The notes under the pieces: model-generated
The model's input: only the letters and a program-made list of their open reading frames with translations
Told to the model about the DNA's origin: nothing
Database searches by the model: none
Origin: Pseudomonadales bacterium
Lineage (GTDB): Bacteria; Pseudomonadota; Gammaproteobacteria; Pseudomonadales; Azotimanducaceae
Length of the DNA stretch: 64,000 bases
Reading direction: 5' to 3'
Assembly (NCBI GenBank): GCA_028281885.1
Contig: JANQJA010000011.1
Span: 1 to 64,000, forward strand
Translations under genes and position numbers: made by a program
Shown here: one piece after another, positions 1 to 8,904 of the stretch
Layout of the letters: the number at the start of each line of letters is the position of its first letter
Position numbering within the stretch: position 1 is the first letter of the stretch

Positions 1-462
1 GCTCGAGCCAAATACCGCTTCTCCGGCGGCGAACTTGTTCGAACAGTCCTGAGTGCCAGCACCGAAGCGACGTCGGATCCCGTTGGCGAGGGCAAAGGGG
101 CCAGAGCCCTGTCCTGACAACGAATTGAAGGCGCCGGGATTGCCACCATACATGGCGATAGCCTCATTGCCGTATTGCTCACGAATCTGATTGAGTCGTT
201 CAGCGATCTCGCTCGCCGCCTCGTCCCAGCTGATACGTTGATCCGCCTCACCTGGCTCGCGTCGCACTGGATAGTTGAGCCGATCAGGGTCGTTGTGGAC
301 ATCGAGCATCGCGATACCTTTGTGGCAGGCGAACCCTTTGGTCACAGGATGGTTCTTGTCTGGTCGTATTCTGGTGATTTCGCCACTTTCGACGGTGGCA
401 ATCAGGCCACAGGACGGTTCACAGACCCTGCAGAAGGTGGAAATGTCTCGGGATTCGCTCAC
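1..462 (-). CDS. Molybdopterin oxidoreductase, N-terminal part (cut by window edge)
   Basis: The 154 codons seen open with a GTG at 462 and run off the window start. Residues 10-17 read CRVCEPSC and another Cys follows in FACHKG. This is the four-Cys signature that holds a [4Fe-4S] cluster at the N-terminus of DMSO-reductase family molybdoenzymes. It is followed by the usual linker with WDEAASEIAERL and by YGGNPGAFN, which begins the molybdopterin-guanine-dinucleotide binding fold. No Tat signal is visible, so a cytoplasmic enzyme (formate dehydrogenase-like or assimilatory nitrate reductase-like) is more likely than a periplasmic one. It is divergent from mobA, which makes the cofactor it would need. 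The substrate cannot be told from this fragment. Confidence 0.85.
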   Translation of the reverse strand, partial: MSESRDISTFCRVCEPSCGLIATVESGEITRIRPDKNHPVTKGFACHKGIAMLDVHNDPDRLNYPVRREPGEADQRISWDEAASEIAERLNQIREQYGNEAIAMYGGNPGAFNSLSGQGSGPFALANGIRRRFGAGTQDCSNKFAAGEAVFGSS

Positions 463-542
463 TGGAGAGGCCTCAGAACGGTAAGAGAAAACCCTGAGGA
501 TAGCGCAGTCAGTGATCCCTGCAACTGGGCTAAACTGACCTT

Positions 543-1154
543 ATGGCAACAAATAATGCAAATGAATCCGCCGTGAACCACGATGTGACGGCGATTGTGC
601 TCTGTGGTGGCAGCGGGCGGCGGCTGGGAGGCCGTGACAAGCCGCTTATTGAAGTTGGCGGGCAGACGCTGGTTGAGCGGGTCATCTCGCGCATTCTGCC
701 CCAGGTCGACTCGCTTGTGCTGAGTTGTCGCCAGAACACGGCCGGGTACGCTCATCTTGGTTACCCTGTGGTCACCGACCGTCTCGACGACGGTGGTCCG
801 CTCGCGGGGATCGAAGCCGCACTCGGTCAGATTGCCACACGATTTGCGGTGATATGTCCGGGGGATGCGCCTGCCTTTCCCGCCGACCTCGTCGCGATGC
901 TGTATGCAGGGATGACTGATTCAGGCGTGGTCTATGCACGCCACGGAAGAAATGACCAGTTTCTGTTCATGCTGATTCATCGCGATCTTCAGAAAAATCT
1001 CCATACCTGGCTGAAACGGGGCGGCCGCAAGGTGGGTGACTGGTTGCATGAACAGGGTGCGGTAGCGGTGGATTTTCCAGCCGCCGCACGATTCGATAAC
1101 ATCAATCTTCCCGAAGACCTCCAGCGTTGGTGCGATGAAACTCCGAATACTTGA
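543..1154 (+). CDS. mobA: Molybdenum cofactor guanylyltransferase MobA
   Basis: MobA transfers GMP from GTP to molybdopterin, giving the bis-MGD cofactor of DMSO-reductase family enzymes in the cytoplasm. Residues 17-33 carry the nucleotidyltransferase signature LCGGSGRRLGGRDK (Gly-rich loop plus the conserved Lys), and PGDAPAFP supplies the metal-binding Asp. The 203 residues fit the family (about 190-215). A GTG at 573 would give a start closer to the signature, and neither start has a strong Shine-Dalgarno sequence. The gene is divergent from a molybdoenzyme that would use its product and overlaps the next gene by 20 bases, so the two are probably cotranscribed. Confidence 0.88.
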   Translation: MATNNANESAVNHDVTAIVLCGGSGRRLGGRDKPLIEVGGQTLVERVISRILPQVDSLVLSCRQNTAGYAHLGYPVVTDRLDDGGPLAGIEAALGQIATRFAVICPGDAPAFPADLVAMLYAGMTDSGVVYARHGRNDQFLFMLIHRDLQKNLHTWLKRGGRKVGDWLHEQGAVAVDFPAAARFDNINLPEDLQRWCDETPNT

Positions 1155-1497
1155 TGATGCGATACGCCTCAGGCTCGACCGTGATGAAGTGGACGCGATT
1201 GGTCGCGGCGAAGCCGTAATTGCGCAAACCGGGTTTCCCGGTGGTGAGCAATTCACTTACCAGCTTCAAAATGGCGCGGAGACGACGGCCAGTTTCAGTG
1301 AAGGAGTGATGCTGATTGAGATTGAGTGTACTGAGGCAGTGGCCTGGGCGGAGGATGACACGGCGGTATCATTGCGTGGTGTCCAGGCCGGCCTGAACAT
1401 TCTGGTTGAAAAGGATTTCGAGTGCCTTGAGCCCAGACCCGGAGAGAGTCAGGACAACCGCTTTTCCAACCCCAAGTCCACCACAGACTGCAGTTAG
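1135..1497 (+). CDS. Small DUF7009-like protein in a molybdenum-cofactor locus
   Basis: A 120-residue soluble protein without signal peptide or membrane segment. The N-terminus (MKLRILDDAIRLRL, then EVDAIGRGEAV and FPGG) resembles a small conserved family I know as DUF7009. That assignment is from memory of the pattern, not a search. The ATG at 1135 lies inside the 3' end of mobA in another frame, so the two are translationally linked and may share a molybdenum-related role. The C-terminal 25 residues are polar and low in conservation-type features. The function is unknown. Confidence 0.6.
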   Translation: MKLRILDDAIRLRLDRDEVDAIGRGEAVIAQTGFPGGEQFTYQLQNGAETTASFSEGVMLIEIECTEAVAWAEDDTAVSLRGVQAGLNILVEKDFECLEPRPGESQDNRFSNPKSTTDCS

Positions 1498-1558
1498 CTT
1501 TTTGAGGGTTGCCTATCAAGCATTTGATTAGAATAAGTCGCTAAAGGATTCGGCGCAG

Positions 1559-1657
1559 ATGGCAATGGCGACGAACAAGCAGGTCATTGTCTACATCGAC
1601 GATACGAAAAAGCACAATCGCTACTGTTCCGCGTTCCGGATCGATGTGCTGGACTAG
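1559..1657 (+). CDS. Possible 32-residue small protein
   Basis: An ATG frame of 32 codons plus stop, with AAAGGA ten bases upstream. The peptide starts MAMATNKQVIVYIDD and ends SAFRIDVLD. It fills the gap between the DUF7009-like gene and the convergent acetyltransferase, whose stop it overlaps by four bases. The composition (mixed charged and beta-prone) looks protein-like. At this length chance cannot be excluded, and it could be the remnant of a longer gene. I do not recognise it. Confidence 0.25.
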   Translation: MAMATNKQVIVYIDDTKKHNRYCSAFRIDVLD

Positions 1658-2889
1658 AAATCCCAGCCGGGATGTGCCCGTGGCGGACGAACGGTACGAT
1701 CCAGCCCGTTAAGCAGGGACTCCTCACCCTGCAGGTCGTCAGTGATCGCAAGGCTCGATGCCGGGCGTATACCCAGCCACAGGCGTGAAAATGCCCCGAC
1801 TGAGGCAGACAGTGTTGGCAGGGAACTGTCGCGCCCGGATTCTGCTGAAGACTGCTCTCCAAATCGCACAACATATTCCCCGCCGATGCCTTTCCAGGAT
1901 GCATTGGGCGGAAGCTGCGCTTCAATCGGATCAGTCAGTGTCAGGTTGAACCTGACGTCGGGGCCCGGCAGGCTGGTTTTACCCAGACAGTGCGGCAGGT
2001 CGAGCATCCTGATCTGCCAATAAGCGAGGGAATCACTGCCGCTTCGGTACTCGCCTTTCTCGTTGCTGAGCCGGTTTCTGATCGGCTGGCGCAGCAGGTC
2101 CTGAATCTGCAGATCGCCAATCTCCAGCATGGATACGCTATAGACCTGATCTCCGAGGCTGCGAATCAAAGCCAGCAGCTCGAATAGTTGGGTCGGGGTC
2201 TGCCAGGCTTGCCAGGTGATCTCGTAAGGGCCGTGTTCTGCCTTCGCGGTACCGAAGATGAAATGCGTCAGTTCGCCGTTGGGACCGTCGAAATAACCCA
2301 GTCCGAAAGGTTCCTCGATCCAGTTGAGCTCTGCTTTCAGAATGTCGGCGTTGGGGAAGCTCACACTGCCGTGGGTACGCCGGCGGTGGCACATCGCGGC
2401 GTGGACGGCGGCAAAGTCCTTGGCTTCAAGGCGTCGCGGCGGGCGAAAGTCGCTGTCGATGGTCAGCGTTGCCGGATCAAAGCGAATATGTTGCTCATAG
2501 CTGCCGGTGCCGAAACCCACCTGATTGTAGAACCCCTGGTCGAACATGCCGAGGGCACTGACTGCCATCCCGGATATCGCCTGCCTTGCGACGAGTTCGG
2601 CGGTTGCGCGGGCGGCGAATCTTCGTTTTCTCGCAACTCGACTGGTGGTCACGGCCATGACACCACCCATCGGCAGGCATTCATCCTGGTAGGTGATGTC
2701 GCCATTTGCACCATGAACGGCGCATTCAGCCTCGCCGTCCAGTATCCCTACCAGGGCATCGTCTGCGGCTTCAAAAAAAGGTTCAACGAAGGTGCCGTCC
2801 TCTTCGATGTTCTTGATCCAGCCGCATTCTTTCCAGATCCGGCGTACGGCGCGGAGGTCTTTCGAGGCGCGATAGTCACGAATATCCAT
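1654..2889 (-). CDS. Eis-like GNAT family N-acetyltransferase
   Basis: At 411 residues this has the length of Eis-type enzymes: two GNAT folds plus a C-terminal SCP2-like domain, usually about 400 residues. The first GNAT domain shows MGGVMAVTTSRVARKRRFAARA around residues 75-95, the beta4 strand and the acetyl-CoA pyrophosphate loop. It is followed by ALGMFDQGFYNQVGFGTG, where the Tyr is in the position of the conserved general acid. The chain ends in Phe. In mycobacterial Eis the terminal Phe carboxylate acts as catalytic base, so the ending WDF is suggestive. Eis relatives acetylate amines of aminoglycosides and proteins, but the substrate here is unknown. It is transcribed alone and convergent with the mobA side. 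Confidence 0.8.
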   Translation of the reverse strand: MDIRDYRASKDLRAVRRIWKECGWIKNIEEDGTFVEPFFEAADDALVGILDGEAECAVHGANGDITYQDECLPMGGVMAVTTSRVARKRRFAARATAELVARQAISGMAVSALGMFDQGFYNQVGFGTGSYEQHIRFDPATLTIDSDFRPPRRLEAKDFAAVHAAMCHRRRTHGSVSFPNADILKAELNWIEEPFGLGYFDGPNGELTHFIFGTAKAEHGPYEITWQAWQTPTQLFELLALIRSLGDQVYSVSMLEIGDLQIQDLLRQPIRNRLSNEKGEYRSGSDSLAYWQIRMLDLPHCLGKTSLPGPDVRFNLTLTDPIEAQLPPNASWKGIGGEYVVRFGEQSSAESGRDSSLPTLSASVGAFSRLWLGIRPASSLAITDDLQGEESLLNGLDRTVRPPRAHPGWDF

Positions 2890-2934
2890 GAAAGTTTTCC
2901 AGGCAGCAGTTGATCATGTTAATGCAACCAGAAT

Positions 2935-3930
2935 TCAGTCGGACAACATTTGCCACAGTTGGCTCAGTCGTTCCTGAGCGTTACCCCGGTCGGCGATAAA
3001 TTCCACATGGTCGGCCGGAGCCGCGTCTGGTCTGAGCAGGATACCCCAAAGCGGTGTAATCTCGTTCGGGACGATGGAATAACGGATATCGATCACGAAG
3101 TTTTCTTTACTCGGGTCCATGGCGAGATAACCGGCAGAGAACCATCGAAATCGCTCGATGTCCCGGGCCTGCTGAGAGTCAGTCTCAAGCCAGTGTAGAT
3201 CCCTTGCAATGTCGAGCTTCTGGACGCTGTCGCCGGGGAAGTGTTTGGGTGTCCAACCGAGTCTTACGGCGCTGACGTGGTATTCGCTGGTCGTCTCGAT
3301 GACCAGTTTCCAGAGCAGGAGATTGGCGAATCCGGGTTTCGCATCCATGTGAATGATGTCCAGATTGTCGGCGCGAGCGATGGCTTCGCCAAAGACCAGG
3401 GCCCGTTCGCGCTGTATCAGCCCGAATGAGAGATAGATGAGTCCCCAGGCCAGGCCCAGTTGTGCCAGTCTCGGCTGCTTTCTCACCGCGCCCAGCACGA
3501 CCAGCACGAGCAAGGGAATCGAAAAGAACGGATCGATGACTGCCACGTTGTTCCACGCGATTCGGATATCCGAGAACGGCCAGAACAGCTGGGTGCCATA
3601 GCTGGTACAGGCATCGAGTACGCCGTGGGTGGTATACCCGAGCAGACAGAAAAAGTAGGTTTGCGCCAGGGAGAGGTTCTTGCGCGCGAAAGGATAAAAG
3701 ACCAGCGCGCAGATCAGAGCACCGACAGGAATAAAAACCAGGGAGTGGGTGAATTGTCGATGATATTCCAGAAACAGCAACGGATCGGTGCCGGATCGAA
3801 TGAAGACATCAAGATCCGGTGCCAGGCCTGCCAGGCAGCCGAGCCAGGTTGCGGTGATGATGTGTTCACGTTTGCGGGTAACAGCGCCGGGGAGCGCGGC
3901 ACCCAGAGTGCCTTGTGTAACGGGGTCCAA
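2935..3930 (-). CDS. YdjM/DUF457-type membrane-bound metal-dependent hydrolase
   Basis: The N-terminus carries the family marks: GLAPDLDVF (DxD type), HRQFTHS at about residue 57 and TTHGVLDACTSYGT at about 100. These supply the His and Asp residues presumed to bind metal. Roughly four membrane segments fill residues 65-180, and the last 150 residues form a soluble domain not found in the shortest family members. The family (E. coli YdjM, LexA-controlled) has no established reaction. The gene stands alone, divergent from the SDR gene at 4025. Family assignment is good and function is open. Confidence 0.75.
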   Translation of the reverse strand: MDPVTQGTLGAALPGAVTRKREHIITATWLGCLAGLAPDLDVFIRSGTDPLLFLEYHRQFTHSLVFIPVGALICALVFYPFARKNLSLAQTYFFCLLGYTTHGVLDACTSYGTQLFWPFSDIRIAWNNVAVIDPFFSIPLLVLVVLGAVRKQPRLAQLGLAWGLIYLSFGLIQRERALVFGEAIARADNLDIIHMDAKPGFANLLLWKLVIETTSEYHVSAVRLGWTPKHFPGDSVQKLDIARDLHWLETDSQQARDIERFRWFSAGYLAMDPSKENFVIDIRYSIVPNEITPLWGILLRPDAAPADHVEFIADRGNAQERLSQLWQMLSD

Positions 3931-4024
3931 AGGGGCGTTTCCAACTACCGATTGCGCCTGCTTGTAGTGAACGTTAGCTTAGGTTATCGATGTTTGCCAT
4001 CTGCAAGGCAGCGAGGAGGGAGAT

Positions 4025-4867
4025 ATGGGCAGATTGGACGGAAAAACGGCAGTTGTGACGGGTGCCAGTCGGGGCATCGGTGCGCGGATCGCGTTGCTCT
4101 TCGCCGAGGAGGGCGCGAATGTGGTTTGTGCCGCAAGAACAGTGAATGATGGTGATCACATACTGGAAGGTTCGTTGTCCCACACCATCAGGCAGATCAA
4201 GGACAAAGGGGGCGAGGCGCTTGCAGTGGCCGCTGATGTCTCTGAGGAGCAGGACTGCAGAAACCTCATTGACGGGGCGCTTGGTGCCTATGGTCGAATT
4301 GATGTGCTGATAAACAATGCTGCACTCAACTATTACATGCCGGTGGTCGATTACGACGTTAATCGATGGCGACGGGCGTTCGCGGTCAACGTGCATGGCC
4401 CCTTCATGCTGTCGAAGTTCGCCCTGCCGGGCATGATCGAACGCGGTAGCGGTGCGATTGTGAACATCTCCTCGGGTTCGGCGATTGGTCCGGGCCGGGG
4501 GCCCTATGATTCGGTGGGGCGCGGCGCCAGCATGTATGGTGCGAGCAAAGCCGCTTTGGAGCGATTTACCCAGGGGCTTGCCGAAGAGGTTGAGCAATTC
4601 GGCATTGCCGTCAGTGCCTTCTCACCATCGCAGGTTGTCCCGACGCCGGGAACGGTTCATCACGGACTGGTAGACGGTGAGGATGATCCGCGTGGTGAGC
4701 CAACGGAATACATGTCCAAGGCGGCGTTGCTGCTTGCTACCGAACCACTCGCCAGGGTCAGTGGGCGCGTTACCTATAGTCAGCAGATTCTGAAGGAGTT
4801 TGGCTGGATTGAGGAGGCGCGAGGTACCGGCGTTGATCGCGATGGCACAGGTTATTCTCAGATCTGA
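4025..4867 (+). CDS. SDR family NAD(P)-dependent oxidoreductase
   Basis: A classical short-chain dehydrogenase of 280 residues, predicted cytoplasmic. The TGASRGIG nucleotide-binding loop begins at about residue 13, NNAA follows near 95, and the catalytic Ser and YxxxK (MYGASKAAL) lie near 145 and 165. A GGGAGAT ribosome site precedes the ATG. Between the first two motifs is an insertion (DGDHILEGSLSHT) common in hydroxysteroid-dehydrogenase-2-like and 3-ketoacyl reductase-like members, and the C-terminus extends about 25 residues past the standard fold. The substrate is not deducible. The downstream SulP gene starts 24 bases later and may be cotranscribed. Confidence 0.85.
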   Translation: MGRLDGKTAVVTGASRGIGARIALLFAEEGANVVCAARTVNDGDHILEGSLSHTIRQIKDKGGEALAVAADVSEEQDCRNLIDGALGAYGRIDVLINNAALNYYMPVVDYDVNRWRRAFAVNVHGPFMLSKFALPGMIERGSGAIVNISSGSAIGPGRGPYDSVGRGASMYGASKAALERFTQGLAEEVEQFGIAVSAFSPSQVVPTPGTVHHGLVDGEDDPRGEPTEYMSKAALLLATEPLARVSGRVTYSQQILKEFGWIEEARGTGVDRDGTGYSQI

Positions 4868-4891
4868 CGAATTGTTCGGGGGGAAGGGGGA

Positions 4892-6607
4892 TTGAAGCCC
4901 GAAGCTTTTTTTCCGCCGCTTGTCTGGGGGCGTGACTATACCGTGGACAAGTTGCGCCTGGACCTCATTGCCGGAATGATCGTGCTTGTCATTACCATTC
5001 CCCAGTCCATCGCCTACGCACTGCTGGCGGGTATGCCCCCTGTTGCCGGGCTTTATGCGGCTGTAGCGGGGCTGGTGTGTTATGCCGCCTTTGGCAGTAG
5101 TCGTGTGCTCGCCGTTGGGCCGACGGCCATCGTCTCTGTCATGACCCTGGAAGCCGTCAGCCGCGTTGCGATCGCTGGTACAGTGGAATATGTCGGTGTG
5201 GCGATTCGGCTGGCAGCGATGACTGGCGTCATATTGCTTATTCTGCGGGCAATTAATTTTGGCGCTGTCGTTAGTTTCCTCTCTCACGCGGTCGTGACTG
5301 GCTTTATCGCTGCGGCGGCGGTGATCATTGTTGTAAGCCAGCTCCCTGATCTGCTGGGTTTGCCCGCGAACCGGTCAGCGGATGTCTTCAGCAAAGTTGC
5401 CGGGTTCGTATCTTCGCTGGGGAATGCAAATGTTACGACGGCGCTGATTGGCTGCTTTGCGCTCCTGCTGTTGATCGGGATAAAACTTATTCTGGGCAGG
5501 TTGCTGCGAGCCGCGGGATTGTCGGATTTCTGGCAGATGGTCCTGGTCCGTTCTGCGCCACTCTACGTTGTTGTGATTGGTGCTGCCGCGGTCTGGGCCC
5601 TGTCGCTGCACAGCGATGCAGGGGTATCGGTGATTGGTGTGTTGCCGGCCGGACTGCCGGAGGTGATGTTTTCCGTGCCCGTCTGGCGAGAGGTGACCCA
5701 GTTACTGCCGTCCGCGCTGCTGATTGGCATGGTGATCTTTGTTGAAAGTACATCTGTCGGGACGGCTGTCGCAAGTAAACGTCGCGAGACTATTGATCCA
5801 AACCAGGAATTGATCGGCACCGGTGTTGCCAATATCGGTGCGTCGCTGGTGGGAGGTTTCCCAGTAGCCGGCAGCTTCGGTCGAACTGTGGTCAATTTCG
5901 ACTCGGGTGCTGTGTCTCCTGTCGCATCGCTGTTCACTGCACTGTTATTGTTGTTGACGCTGCTGTTATTGTCGCCCGCCTTTTACTACCTGCCGAGTGC
6001 TGTACTCGCGGCCATCATTGTTGTCTCCGCCTTGCAACTGATAGACCTGCGCGGTATCCGGAAGATCTTTTCGTTTAACCCTGTTGATGGCGTTACGTTT
6101 TCGGTCACATTTTTTGCTGTACTGATTGTTGGCGTCGAGATGGGTATTCTGGTCGGGATTGTCATCTCGTTTATCCTGCTCATTCGTGCCAGTAGCAAGC
6201 CCCATATTGCTGTCGTTGGGCGGTGGCGTGATACCGAGCATTTTCGCAATGTAAACCGCCATGACGTGAAAACCTCGAACCAGGTGCTGGCGGTACGGAT
6301 TGATGAGAGTCTCTATTTTGTAAATGTGCGCTTCATTGAGAACCATCTGCTTGACCTGGTCGCTGGATCACCGGATGCGGAACATCTCGTGCTGATCTGC
6401 ACGGCAACCAATTTCATTGATTCCAGCGGTCTTGAGATGCTCGAAAAATTGTCAGAGAACCTGGCAGAGGTCGGCGTGACCCTGCATCTCTCGGAGGTGA
6501 AGGGCCCGGTGATGGATCGGCTCAAAGAGACGGAATTCTTCGCGAATATGCGTGGTCAGGTGTTCTTTACCACCGACGTGGCGATGCGGGAGCTTGCGGC
6601 TATCTAG
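4892..6607 (+). CDS. SulP family anion transporter with STAS domain
   Basis: Inner-membrane SulP/SLC26 transporter (sulfate, bicarbonate or dicarboxylate class), 571 residues. The first membrane helix holds the family signature PQSIAYALLAGMPPVAGLYAA near residues 30-52. About a dozen hydrophobic segments follow to residue 430, then a STAS domain with DSSGLEMLEKL near residue 510 containing the regulatory Ser. The start is a TTG preceded by GGGGAAGGGGG, and no in-frame ATG fits the conserved N-terminus. The ion cannot be told. No carbonic anhydrase or sulfate-assimilation gene adjoins it. Confidence 0.88.
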   Translation: MKPEAFFPPLVWGRDYTVDKLRLDLIAGMIVLVITIPQSIAYALLAGMPPVAGLYAAVAGLVCYAAFGSSRVLAVGPTAIVSVMTLEAVSRVAIAGTVEYVGVAIRLAAMTGVILLILRAINFGAVVSFLSHAVVTGFIAAAAVIIVVSQLPDLLGLPANRSADVFSKVAGFVSSLGNANVTTALIGCFALLLLIGIKLILGRLLRAAGLSDFWQMVLVRSAPLYVVVIGAAAVWALSLHSDAGVSVIGVLPAGLPEVMFSVPVWREVTQLLPSALLIGMVIFVESTSVGTAVASKRRETIDPNQELIGTGVANIGASLVGGFPVAGSFGRTVVNFDSGAVSPVASLFTALLLLLTLLLLSPAFYYLPSAVLAAIIVVSALQLIDLRGIRKIFSFNPVDGVTFSVTFFAVLIVGVEMGILVGIVISFILLIRASSKPHIAVVGRWRDTEHFRNVNRHDVKTSNQVLAVRIDESLYFVNVRFIENHLLDLVAGSPDAEHLVLICTATNFIDSSGLEMLEKLSENLAEVGVTLHLSEVKGPVMDRLKETEFFANMRGQVFFTTDVAMRELAAI

Positions 6608-6676
6608 TGTTATCTGTTATCGGTTTGTCTGTTTGTGCGTTGGGTGTCGAAGTAGCGCATTGAGAGAGGAAGAGAT

Positions 6677-7441
6677 ATGAGCGGCGATTATATTGAACGT
6701 GATGGGGTCAGGATCTATTACGAGGTCTACGGCGACGGTCCCGCGATACTCCTGACCCATGGTCATGGATCGACGTTGGGTATGTGGGATCCACAACGTG
6801 AGGCGTTGTCGAAAGAACACACATTGATCCTCTGGGACTTTCGTGGCCACGGCAAATCGGATGCCCCGGAAAACCTGGCGCTCTACAGCGAGCAGCTGAC
6901 CGTTGATGATATGGCCGCGATTCTCGATCGGTTGGGCGTTGAACAGGCGGTGGTTGGCGGGTTGTCGCTGGGAGGTTTCATGACCCTCGCTTTTTATCTG
7001 GCCTATCCGGAACGGGTCAGCGCGCTCATGCCGATCGACTGCGGACCGGGATATCGGAGTGACGAAGCTCGTGACGCCTGGAATCAGTATGCGGAGAAGA
7101 TCGCCGAACGAATCGAGGGTCAGGGCGAAAATGCGAGCGCCTCTCCGGAGCAGGCCCAGGCCCGGCACAACGATCCCCTGGGACCTGCCCGCACGGCGCG
7201 GTCCATGCTGCGACAGTACGATTCACGCGTTATCGACTCCCTGCCGGGTATCAGCGTGCCTACCTTGATTATTGTAGGTGCCAATGATGAAGCCTACCTG
7301 GCGGGAACGGACTACATGGCGAATAAGATTCCCGGTGCGGAAAAAGTTGTGATCGCCGATGCCGGACATTCATCCAACATAGACCAGCCTGAAGCATTCA
7401 ACCGTGCCGTGCTGGATTTTCTCTCGCGAAACGGGCTCTAG
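6677..7441 (+). CDS. Alpha/beta-hydrolase
   Basis: A 254-residue soluble alpha/beta-hydrolase. HGHGST near residue 29 forms the oxyanion hole. The nucleophile elbow GLSLGG holds the catalytic Ser at about residue 98, the acid is in the GANDEAY loop near 200, and the His is in DAGHSSNID near 231. The arrangement matches 3-oxoadipate enol-lactonase and carboxylesterase-like members. No beta-ketoadipate pathway genes are nearby, so I leave the substrate open. A purine-rich site (GAGAGGAAGAG) lies just before the ATG. It converges with the aminotransferase gene, six bases away. Confidence 0.83.
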   Translation: MSGDYIERDGVRIYYEVYGDGPAILLTHGHGSTLGMWDPQREALSKEHTLILWDFRGHGKSDAPENLALYSEQLTVDDMAAILDRLGVEQAVVGGLSLGGFMTLAFYLAYPERVSALMPIDCGPGYRSDEARDAWNQYAEKIAERIEGQGENASASPEQAQARHNDPLGPARTARSMLRQYDSRVIDSLPGISVPTLIIVGANDEAYLAGTDYMANKIPGAEKVVIADAGHSSNIDQPEAFNRAVLDFLSRNGL

Positions 7442-7446
7442 TCAGC

Positions 7447-8766
7447 TCAGGTTTTCGTGCCAGCGGGCACGGCCAACGCCGCCGCCAGCGCCGTTTCAAT
7501 GATATCCATTTCAGGTTCACCGATGGTGAATGGTGCGCCGATACAAAGGATGTCACGGACTTCGCCAGTACCCCCCGGATAGAAAAAAGCACCTGCTTTC
7601 ATGCCCGCAGCGATCATCTTCGAAGTCATGGTGTCTTCGGTCGCAAACCGTTCGAGCGTTTCCCGGTCCCGGACGACTTCGATACCGATGAACATGCCCT
7701 CACCGCGAATCTCAGCGACATTGGGATGTTGTCCAAAGCGGGATTGCAGTCGTTCCTTTAGTGCAGCCCCAAGGGTTTTGGATCGGTGAACAAGCGACTC
7801 CCGGCGGACAATCCCAAGCACAGTGGCCGCGGCGGCGCAGGATTGTGGCAGCGCCGCGTAGGTATGAAACATCACTTCAAGACCCGCGTCGGCGATACTG
7901 CGTGCAACCTCATCCGTAGTATAGACGCCGCCGATAGGAGCATAGCCTGCCGCCAGACCTTTGCCGGCAGCGAGTATATCGGGGCGGATGTCGTACAGAT
8001 CAATGCCGAATTTTTCGCCGCAGCGCCCGAAGCCTGTCATCACCTCATCGATGACCAGCAGGATGCCGTTGTCCTTCAGGATCTTTTGTACCCGGTTCCA
8101 ATAGTTTTCAGGCGGGGTGATGGCGCCGCCGCTGGAGCCGTTCAGTGGTTCCGCGATCAGGGCGGCAATGTTATTTGCGCCAACTCTTTCGATGGTGTCG
8201 ATGAGACTCTGGACATAGTAGTCCGCGGTATCGGGATGATAAGGCCCGAGTGGACATCGCAGTGGATAGGGTGTCGCGATGCGTGGGAAGTCCTGGAGGA
8301 AAGTTTCCAGTCCCCGTTTGCGACCGGGATGGCCAGAAACGGCAGCAGTAGAAATCGTCGTGCCGTGATACGACAGATCGCGGGCGAGAATGATATTGCG
8401 ATCAGGCTCGCCGCGACTGGCGTGATATTGAATCGCAATCTTGAGAGCAGATTCATTGCTTTCGGAACCGCCGGAACAAAGATGTATTCGCGTCAGGTAG
8501 TCGGGCAGCCAGTGCCCTGTCAGCTCGTCGACGAGCGCTTCCCGCTCGGGCGTGAGCCAGGGTGGAATCAGATAGGTTGCGTTCATCACGGCAGCATGGA
8601 TCGCATCGGCGACTTCTTTTCTGCCATGACCGATGCTCGCCACGACGGCGCCGCCTGCGGCGTCAAGTACACGACGACCATCTTTCATATTGAAATACGC
8701 ACCTTCAGCACTTGCCACTGAAGCGGGAGTCCGGCCGGGAAGCAGGGGCCAGGGAACGTTCGTCAT
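7447..8766 (-). CDS. Class-III (omega) aminotransferase
   Basis: PLP-dependent aminotransferase of the ornithine/omega-amino-acid class, 439 residues (family about 430-460). The PLP-phosphate contact CSGGSESNESALK lies near residue 118. LLVIDEVMTGFGRCG near 240 holds the cofactor-nitrogen Asp, and ILAAGKGLAAGYAPIGG near 270 holds the Schiff-base Lys. Family members move an amino group from amines or omega-amino acids to pyruvate or 2-oxoglutarate. It is a single gene and shares a short divergent promoter region (8767-8904) with the acyl-CoA dehydrogenase operon. Confidence 0.87.
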   Translation of the reverse strand: MTNVPWPLLPGRTPASVASAEGAYFNMKDGRRVLDAAGGAVVASIGHGRKEVADAIHAAVMNATYLIPPWLTPEREALVDELTGHWLPDYLTRIHLCSGGSESNESALKIAIQYHASRGEPDRNIILARDLSYHGTTISTAAVSGHPGRKRGLETFLQDFPRIATPYPLRCPLGPYHPDTADYYVQSLIDTIERVGANNIAALIAEPLNGSSGGAITPPENYWNRVQKILKDNGILLVIDEVMTGFGRCGEKFGIDLYDIRPDILAAGKGLAAGYAPIGGVYTTDEVARSIADAGLEVMFHTYAALPQSCAAAATVLGIVRRESLVHRSKTLGAALKERLQSRFGQHPNVAEIRGEGMFIGIEVVRDRETLERFATEDTMTSKMIAAGMKAGAFFYPGGTGEVRDILCIGAPFTIGEPEMDIIETALAAALAVPAGTKT

Positions 8767-8904
8767 GGTTCGGCTCAGCCTTTTGTCGCTCCGCGATTAT
8801 GGCACAACAACGTAACACGACAGGTTGCCGGTCCAGCTTGGCGCCGATAACTGCTGGCCTGATACACTCGACGTTTGGTCGTTTTTCTTGATTGAGGGGC
8901 AGGT

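Noticed and set aside
7786..8721. 311-residue plus-strand frame opposite the aminotransferase
   Set aside because: It is antisense to a well-conserved class-III aminotransferase and has no recognisable motif or ribosome site.
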